A stretch of 64,000 nt of DNA from Streptomyces sp. CB01635 (GTDB taxonomy: Bacteria; Actinomycetota; Actinomycetes; Streptomycetales; Streptomycetaceae): the NCBI RefSeq assembly GCF_002803065.1, contig NZ_NNBL01000013.1:1-64000 (forward strand), read 5' to 3'. A model generated the notes under the pieces. The model did no database searches and was not told where the DNA came from. It saw only the letters and a list, made by a program, of their open reading frames with translations. A program made the translations under genes and the position numbers. Positions 59,401 through 64,000 of the stretch are shown piece by piece (position 1 is the stretch's first letter; every line of letters starts with the position of its first letter).

Positions 59401-60745
59401 GCTGCGCACTGACCCCGCAGACCGCGGAGTGCTCCAGCGCCTGCCACAGGCCCTCGTGGGTGAGCCGGGCGGCCTCCTCGAACGTGTGCTGCTGCGGGGG
59501 GACCGCCTCGACGAACGTGGTGCCCGTGAACGGACCCACCAAGTGGTCTGCCTCCGGCGGCAGTTGAGGGCGCCTGCTGGTGGTGACGACCAGGGAGAAC
59601 GGCTCGTGGGCGCCGTGCCGGGCGAGCGCCTCGGTGAACACGGTCAGGACCAGCGAGGTCGGCGACACCGCCAGCTCCTCGGCCCTCGCGCGCAACGACC
59701 GCCACTCGGCGGCCGTCAGCCGCGCGGTGCGGCTGCTGCGGCGCACACACGACAGGCCGGCGCCGCGCTCCGGCGCGTCCCCCGTGAACAGGCCCGGCGC
59801 GCCCGGCAGTTCACGCAGCCGCCGCACCCAGTGGTCGAGGTCACGCCGGTGGGCCTCGGTCCGCCGCGCCGCGTCCAGGGCCACAACGCAGTCCCGCACC
59901 GACAGCGGGGCCGTCGGTGCGGGAAGGAGGTGGGACGGGTCGGCGTAACACGCCTCCCACTGCGCGGTGAGCAGGTCGAGGCCCTGACCGTCGGTGACTA
60001 TCGCGTCGATGCCGAAGTGGACGCGGCCGGTGCCGTCCGGGCCGAGGGTGACCTCGATCGCGAAGGGGGGACAGTGGCCCGCAGGGAAGAGGTGGTGGGA
60101 CATCCGGGCGCGCACGGCGGTCGCGGTCTCGGTGAACTCGGCGCGCGTGGCGCTCCCGTGCACGGCGAGGTCCCAGCGCGGGGCCTGCGCGGATATCTGC
60201 TGCCGGCCGTCCTCGGTGACGGTGGCGCGCAGGATGTCGTGGTGCTCGACAAGGCGCTGCCAGGCGGCGCGCAGCCGCTCGGTGTCGAGCGCCGGCACGT
60301 CGAACTCGCGGTACAGGTGGCAGCCCACGGCGTCCGCCTGCAGCTCGGGCTCCTTGCCGATGAGATACGCCTCCTGCAGCGGCGTCAGCGGGAACGGCTC
60401 GTGCAGGGCGTCCGGGTCCGCGGCGACCTGTGCTCCGACGGCACCCGCCCCCTGGACCGGCACCGCCTGGGACGCGTGGTCGGCGACCCGCAGGGCGTAC
60501 TCGCCGACCGTGGTCGCCTCGGTGAGCCAGCCCAGCGGCACATCCGCCGCGCACTCGCCCTGCACCGCGAGCCACAGCCGGGCCGCCGTCATCGAATCGA
60601 GGCCGAGGCCCCGCAGTTCACATGCGGCGGTCACGGGCTGCGCGTCGGGCCGGGCCGCGGACAGCACCCGCACCATCACGGCCGTCACCCGTGCGGCGAG
60701 GCCGGACGCATCCTGCTGCCCCGACGGGCTGGTTCCAGGCTCCAT
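47402..60745 (-). CDS. lnmI: Hybrid NRPS / trans-AT PKS (LnmI-like)
   Basis: A 4447-aa synthase: ACP-Cy-Cy-A-PCP-Ox | KS0-ACP | KS-KR-ACP | KS. It takes the alanyl starter from the discrete carrier, adds cysteine with heterocyclisation, oxidises the ring to a thiazole, and begins polyketide extension. ATG 60745 follows CTGGGGGAGCGGAT. The frame stays open upstream to 63619 but that overlaps lnmH and lnmG, so it is not coding. There is no AT domain; AT is supplied by lnmG. The C-terminal KS has no following domain and continues in LnmJ, whose GTG overlaps this stop. A Crp-type promoter lies just upstream, so this is the likely first gene of a transcript reaching lnmQ (about 41 kb). Confidence 0.96.
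47640..48930 (-). other. LnmI terminal KS (first half of a split module)
   Basis: KS about residues 3939-4361 with DSACSSS, EAHGTGT and NVGHLL, all intact. A tail of about 85 residues follows with no carrier domain. The DH-ACP-KR that should serve it is at the N-terminus of LnmJ, so the tail and the LnmJ start must dock. Confidence 0.88.
49050..52745 (-). other. LnmI module KS-KR-ACP
   Basis: KS about residues 2667-3092, active (DTMCSSS, EAHGTGT, NIGHAE). KR about 3292-3769, with TGGTRGIG, FSSLS and DYAAANAF. ACP GVESV, Ser3860. Poly-Ala (about 50925-50950) and Gly-Ile-Pro/Gly-Val-Pro repeats sit in the linkers. Confidence 0.88.
52885..54945 (-). other. LnmI non-elongating KS0-ACP
   Basis: KS about residues 1934-2350 keeps the Cys (DTSCSSS) and the second His (NIGHLE), but the first His motif EAHGTGT reads ECAAAGAG (54036-54065). 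Without that His, decarboxylative condensation should fail, so it probably only passes the chain on. ACP with GLSS (Ser2586) follows. Confidence 0.88.
55090..60745 (-). other. LnmI NRPS part: ACP-Cy-Cy-A-PCP-Ox
   Basis: N-terminal carrier (GLGLDSMT, Ser51). Cy1 about residues 116-540, with DAIVTDGQG. Cy2 about 546-930, with DLTLTDARG. Both keep the two Asp of the cyclisation motif, while the trailing Ser is Gln or Arg. A domain about 974-1480; by my alignment its pocket is about D-L-F-N-F/L-S-L-V-W, close to the cysteine code DLYNMSLIW. PCP about 1530-1600 (Ser near 1562). Ox about 1663-1886, a SagB/nitroreductase-type FMN dehydrogenase (TGALYPSAGDTYS, LESGYMSQLLMLGQA). Product expected: a thiazole from cysteine. 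Confidence 0.9.
55800..55890 (-). repeat. Thr-rich tandem repeat between PCP and Ox in lnmI
   Basis: Imperfect repeats of an 18-24 bp unit encode TTATTVTRTTATTVTQTTA-like sequence in the linker before the thiazoline oxidase domain. Confidence 0.65.
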
Positions 60746-60788
60746 ATCCGCTCCCCCAGAAAAGACACCGGCTTGCTGCACCTGACGC

Positions 60789-60843
60789 ACCCTAGGAACA
60801 GCGCACCCGCGGGCCTGCTCAGAAGTGAGCAGGCCCGCGGGTG
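60789..60843 (-). promoter_or_regulatory. Crp-type promoter of lnmI within a 17-bp perfect inverted repeat
   Basis: Arms CACCCGCGGGCCTGCTC (60804-60820) and its exact complement (60827-60843) flank AGAAGT. The inner part is TGCTC-N6-GAGCA, the element also found before the P450 and MFS genes. Read on the minus strand, TAGGGT (60794-60789) follows 21 bp after the element as a -10 box, putting its centre near -41.5 from a start at about 60782. As RNA from lnmH read-through, the repeat would form a 17-bp stem and could end that transcript. It fills most of the 131-bp gap between lnmH and lnmI. Confidence 0.7.
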
Positions 60844-60876
60844 GCGAGGCGGTGAGGCGGCGAAGCGAGCGTTTCT

Positions 60877-61701
60877 CTAGCGGGCGTCCGGCACCGGGGA
60901 GAAGGCGATGTCGCCCATGCTCTCCTCGACGAACAGCCGGTTCCAGGTGCCGCCGCCCTTCTCCGGCGCGATGATCTCGTCCAGATAGATCGCGCGGGTC
61001 GCGTCGTCCATGCGCATGTGCATGTCGATCAGGTCGTAGTAGGTGTCCTCGGACTTCATGTGGATGAGCCAGTGCACCCGGTCGGCCGGGCCGAAGGCCT
61101 CCTCGTACAGGAACGACGACGCGATCCCGGGCAGCCTGGTGTTGATCGACTCGGTGATACGGCGGGCGAAGAGCCTGGCCTCGGCGCGGAACGCGTACTT
61201 GGGCTGGGCGACACGGTGGATCATCAGTCCCGCGCCGGACGAGTTGAGGGTGCGCTCCGGGCTCATCGAGGTCTGCCGCTGGGCCGGCGGGACGCGCAGG
61301 TCGGGCGCGGCGGCGTCGATGACGGTGCCCTCGGGCAGGGCCTCGTCGGTGCCGTACATGCCCCAGTGCTGCGGGATCAGCGCCGTCTCCGAGAACGAGC
61401 CGTCGACGAACATGCCGTGCCAGTCGGCGTCCGCGGCCGGCCCCTCGTCGCCGTCGAGCAGCCGGGAGATCTCGCGGTGGCCGCTGAGCTTGGGCAGGTG
61501 CACCAGCCAGTGCAGCCGGTCCCGGACGCCGAACGTCTCCTCGTGCACGGTGACCGTGGTCTGCCCCGCGAACTTGTCGTTGAGGTACGCGGCCTGCTCC
61601 AGGGCGATCCGGCGGCCCTCGGCCCGATGGGCCTGCTTGAGCTGGGCGGTGCGCTCCACGATCACACCGGAGTTGGTCGAGTGGAAGGTCAGGGTGGTCA
61701 T
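60877..61701 (-). CDS. lnmH: LnmH-like protein of unknown function, internally duplicated
   Basis: A 274-aa soluble protein with no recognisable catalytic motif. It contains two copies of one domain. Copy 1 (about residues 7-88) has NSGVIVERTAQLKQAHRAEG and ETFGVRDRLHWLVHLPKLSG. Copy 2 (about 145-228) has SSGAGLMIHRVAQPKYAFRAE and EAFGPADRVHWLIHMKSEDT. The shared FGxxDRxHWLxH core suggests a pair of ferredoxin-like alpha/beta barrels, as in NIPSNAP or Dabb proteins (inference). ATG 61701 follows CTGGAGCCACC. It lies 69 bp after lnmG and is followed by the lnmI promoter. Position matches lnmH, which I recall as unknown in the literature. Confidence 0.75.
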   Translation of the reverse strand: MTTLTFHSTNSGVIVERTAQLKQAHRAEGRRIALEQAAYLNDKFAGQTTVTVHEETFGVRDRLHWLVHLPKLSGHREISRLLDGDEGPAADADWHGMFVDGSFSETALIPQHWGMYGTDEALPEGTVIDAAAPDLRVPPAQRQTSMSPERTLNSSGAGLMIHRVAQPKYAFRAEARLFARRITESINTRLPGIASSFLYEEAFGPADRVHWLIHMKSEDTYYDLIDMHMRMDDATRAIYLDEIIAPEKGGGTWNRLFVEESMGDIAFSPVPDAR

Positions 61702-61770
61702 GGTGGCTCCAGGGTTCGGTGGATCGATACGTGTGCCGCCCGCCGTCCGCCGCTGCCGGGCGGCGCACGG

Positions 61771-64000
61771 TCAGCGGCGGGCGAGGACGTCGGCGGCGCC
61801 CGTCATCAGGTGTTCGGCGATCAGGTCGACATGACGGTGACGCCAGTCCTCGAGGCCGGTGCCGCGCACCACGTGGTTGAAGGCGCCGATCGCCGGGCCG
61901 CACTGGATCTGGTAGTTGACCTTCTGCGTCGGTTCGCCCTCCAGGCCCCAGCGCACCGAGCGGGCGAAGTACCAGCGGAACGCCAGGGCCATCCGGTGCT
62001 TGGGCAGCCGGTCCGCCTTCTCGATCTCGGCGTCGCGCCCCCGCCCGAGGTGGTAGACGCGGGTCTCCTCCCACACCTCGGCGAACGGCCGCTTGAAGTA
62101 GGTCTCCTCGACGGAGCGCCGGGTTCCCGCGTCGATCGACTCCCAGCTGTCGTGGCTGCGGTAGAGCTGGTACAGCTTGTTGCCGCGCGCGGCGAACAGC
62201 GTTCCCTTGCGGACCACTTGGACCCGGGCGCCGATCTCGAACATGTCGCCCGCGGGCGCGTACGCGGTGTCCTGCACATCGAGACCGGCCAGGATGTCCT
62301 TGACGGCGTCGGAGGTACCCGCCTCGGGCGAGCACTGGTTGACGCTGCCGGTCAGCACGAAGTCGGCGCCGAGGACGAACGCGGCGGCGACGGCCTCGGG
62401 AGCGCCGATGCCGCCGGCCGCGCCGATCCGGATCCGCCGGCCGTAACCGTGCCGGGCCATCGCCGCGTCGCGATGGCGGATCATCGAGGGCAGTAGCGTC
62501 AGGGCCGCGCCGCCGTCCGTGTGGCCCCCGGAGTCGGCCTCGACGCAGATGTCCTGGCCGACCGGCAGCTCGGCGGCGATCTCGGCCTCCTGAGGCGTCA
62601 GCCGTCCGTCGGCGGTCAGCCGGCGCAGGATCGCCGCGGGCGCGGGCGCCATGAAGGCGGCCGCGACCTCGGGCCGCGACACCTTGGCGAGCACCCGGCG
62701 TACGGCGACGGGGCGGCCCACGGCATCCCGGTGGGCGCCGGAGAAGCGGAACTGCACGACGGCCGGGGTGAGTTGGGTGAATCCTGCGGCCTCCACGTCG
62801 TGGACACCGTGCTTGAGGCACAGGTCGACGACGGCGTGCTCGTACGCCGGGTCGTCGATCGAATGCAGCAGGTTCATGCCGTAACGGCCGTCCGGACCGA
62901 GTGCGTCCTTGATCCGCACCAGGGCGCTCTCCACCTTGTCGAGCCCGAGCCCGCCGGCCCCGAAGAACCCCATGAGACCGGCCCGCCCCATACGGATGAC
63001 CAGCTCCGCCGAGGCGATCCCGCGGAACATGGCCCCGGCGAGATAGGCATAACGGATCCCGTAGTCCCGCCGGAACTCGGCACTGCCCAGCTCCTCGGCC
63101 CGCTGCCCACGCGAAACGGAGGCGGGGGGTACGGGCGAGGCGGGGGAAGGGGCGGTGCGGGGAGCCGGGGGAGCGGGGTCCGACGGGCGGGCGGGCGCCG
63201 CAGTCGCCGCCCGCGCCGCCACAGGAGCCGAGGAAGCGGGCGTCCGGGCCGCGGCCGCCGCCGGGACACCGGCCGCCACCGCCACCGGTGCGGGCGCCAC
63301 GGCCCGGGCCTTCGCCCCGTCGGCGCGGCCCTGCTTCCACAGGCCCGTCAGGACCTTGCCCGGGCCCATCTCCTCCAGCTCCGTCGTCCCGCGCTCCCTG
63401 AGGTAGGCCATGGTCTCCGACCACCGCACGGGGCTCTCGATCTGACGGGACAGCAGCTCGGCGACCTGCCCCGCCCCGTACGGGCGTGCCGTCACGCTGG
63501 AGATGACCGTGCGGTGCGGATCGGCGAAGGAGAACCCGGTCAGGAACGTCGCGAATTCCTGGGCGGCCGGGCGCATATGGCGGGAGTGGAACGCCGCGCT
63601 CACCCGCACGGGCACACATCGCACCCCCGGCCGCTGTCCCAGGGCCGCGGAGACCATGCGCAGTTCGTCCAGCGGGCCGGACAGCACCGTCTGGGTGGGC
63701 GTGTTGTAGTTCGCGACATCGACCTGGCGCGCCCCGGTCCCGGCGAGCAGCGCCTGCACCTCGTCGCCGTCGACGCCGAGCACCGCCAGCATTCCGCCGC
63801 CCTGGGCCCGCCCCATCAGGGCGCCCCGTTCGCGGACAAGGCGTACCCCGGTGGCGAAGTCGAAACAGCCCGCGGCGAACAGAGCGCCGTACTCGCCCAG
63901 GCTGTGCCCGGCCAGCAACGCCGGCTGGGGCAGCCCCGGATCCCGGGCCAGATACGACAGGGCGCTGACCACGAACAGGGCGGGCTGCGCGTACTCGGTG
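61771..64000 (-). CDS. lnmG: Trans-acting acyltransferase fused to PfaD-type enoyl reductase (LnmG-like), 5' end outside window
   Basis: At least 743 residues; the start lies beyond 64000. N-terminal part: malonyl-CoA acyltransferase with GHSLGEYGALFAAG (Ser codon 63901-63903), serving in trans the AT-less modules of LnmI and LnmJ. An Ala/Pro-rich linker follows (about 63130-63300). Then comes a PfaD-like FMN oxidoreductase (about 63090-61800): GFFGAGGLGLDKVE, CVEADSGGHTDGG, IGAAGGIGAPEAVAAAFVLGADFVLTG by pattern, and NQCSPEAGTSDAVKD. PfaD enzymes reduce enoyl thioesters in trans. The first visible codons (TEYAQPALFVVSALSYL) are normal AT sequence, so perhaps 80 residues are missing. The gene stops 69 bp before lnmH. 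Confidence 0.92.
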   Translation of the reverse strand, partial: TEYAQPALFVVSALSYLARDPGLPQPALLAGHSLGEYGALFAAGCFDFATGVRLVRERGALMGRAQGGGMLAVLGVDGDEVQALLAGTGARQVDVANYNTPTQTVLSGPLDELRMVSAALGQRPGVRCVPVRVSAAFHSRHMRPAAQEFATFLTGFSFADPHRTVISSVTARPYGAGQVAELLSRQIESPVRWSETMAYLRERGTTELEEMGPGKVLTGLWKQGRADGAKARAVAPAPVAVAAGVPAAAAARTPASSAPVAARAATAAPARPSDPAPPAPRTAPSPASPVPPASVSRGQRAEELGSAEFRRDYGIRYAYLAGAMFRGIASAELVIRMGRAGLMGFFGAGGLGLDKVESALVRIKDALGPDGRYGMNLLHSIDDPAYEHAVVDLCLKHGVHDVEAAGFTQLTPAVVQFRFSGAHRDAVGRPVAVRRVLAKVSRPEVAAAFMAPAPAAILRRLTADGRLTPQEAEIAAELPVGQDICVEADSGGHTDGGAALTLLPSMIRHRDAAMARHGYGRRIRIGAAGGIGAPEAVAAAFVLGADFVLTGSVNQCSPEAGTSDAVKDILAGLDVQDTAYAPAGDMFEIGARVQVVRKGTLFAARGNKLYQLYRSHDSWESIDAGTRRSVEETYFKRPFAEVWEETRVYHLGRGRDAEIEKADRLPKHRMALAFRWYFARSVRWGLEGEPTQKVNYQIQCGPAIGAFNHVVRGTGLEDWRHRHVDLIAEHLMTGAADVLARR

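Noticed and set aside
60746..63619. lnmI frame open far upstream of 60745
   Set aside because: It overlaps lnmH and lnmG in another frame. High GC keeps it open. The ATG at 60745 has a clear ribosome binding site and a family-like N-terminus.

Overview
The window is high-G+C actinobacterial DNA, almost certainly Streptomyces. Nearly every reading frame is open by composition, starts include GTG and TTG, genes overlap by 4 nt, and a mycothiol-conjugate amidase is present. About 55 kb (8.6-64.0 kb) is most of a trans-AT hybrid NRPS-PKS cluster of the leinamycin family. The diagnostic part is the end of the largest synthase: ACP-ACP-DUF-SH-TE, where SH is a PLP-dependent cysteine lyase that leaves a thiol on the polyketide. 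Gene order matches lnmG-H-I-J-K-L-M-N-O-P-Q on the minus strand, and probably R-S-T-U-V-W-X-Y-Z on the plus strand, as I remember the published lnm cluster. This is leinamycin itself or a very close relative. I could not run a search to decide which.

Left flank (1-8.6 kb): the tail of an unknown gene; a class F ABC ATPase behind a strong promoter and a long leader; a frameshifted virginiamycin B lyase gene in an operon with a second ABC-F gene; a divergent TetR gene; a mycothiol S-conjugate amidase; a thioesterase-like protein that has lost its catalytic serine and sits behind a 16-residue coupled ORF; and DUF1697 and DUF3224 genes.

Cluster, plus-strand arm (8.7-19.4 kb): a P450 with its own promoter and terminator, then one operon of an MFS exporter, a LmbE/PIG-L amidase, an AMP ligase, a SnoaL-like protein and a four-gene oligopeptide-type ABC transporter. 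Minus-strand arm (64.0-19.5 kb): AT-PfaD (lnmG, cut by the window edge), lnmH, the NRPS-PKS LnmI (4447 aa), the PKS LnmJ (7350 aa), the beta-branching set lnmK/L/M, a type II thioesterase, the Crp-type regulator lnmO, and a discrete carrier protein and adenylation enzyme (lnmP/Q).

Inferred assembly: LnmQ/P supply alanine. LnmI condenses and cyclises cysteine (Cy-Cy-A-PCP) and oxidises the ring to a thiazole (Ox). Six KS domains with intact motifs extend the chain, and one KS is a non-elongating KS0. LnmK/L/M add a propionate-derived beta-branch, probably on the tandem ACPs of the last module. SH cleaves a cysteine adduct to leave SH, and TE releases the macrocycle.

The least expected observation is a shared promoter architecture. 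A TGCTC-N6-GAGCA palindrome (one copy TGCGC) lies about 41-42 bp upstream of the inferred start sites of the P450, the MFS operon and lnmI. That is class II CRP geometry. It probably marks the operator of the Crp-type regulator encoded in the cluster, whose recognition-helix substitutions relative to E. coli CRP fit the changed half-site.
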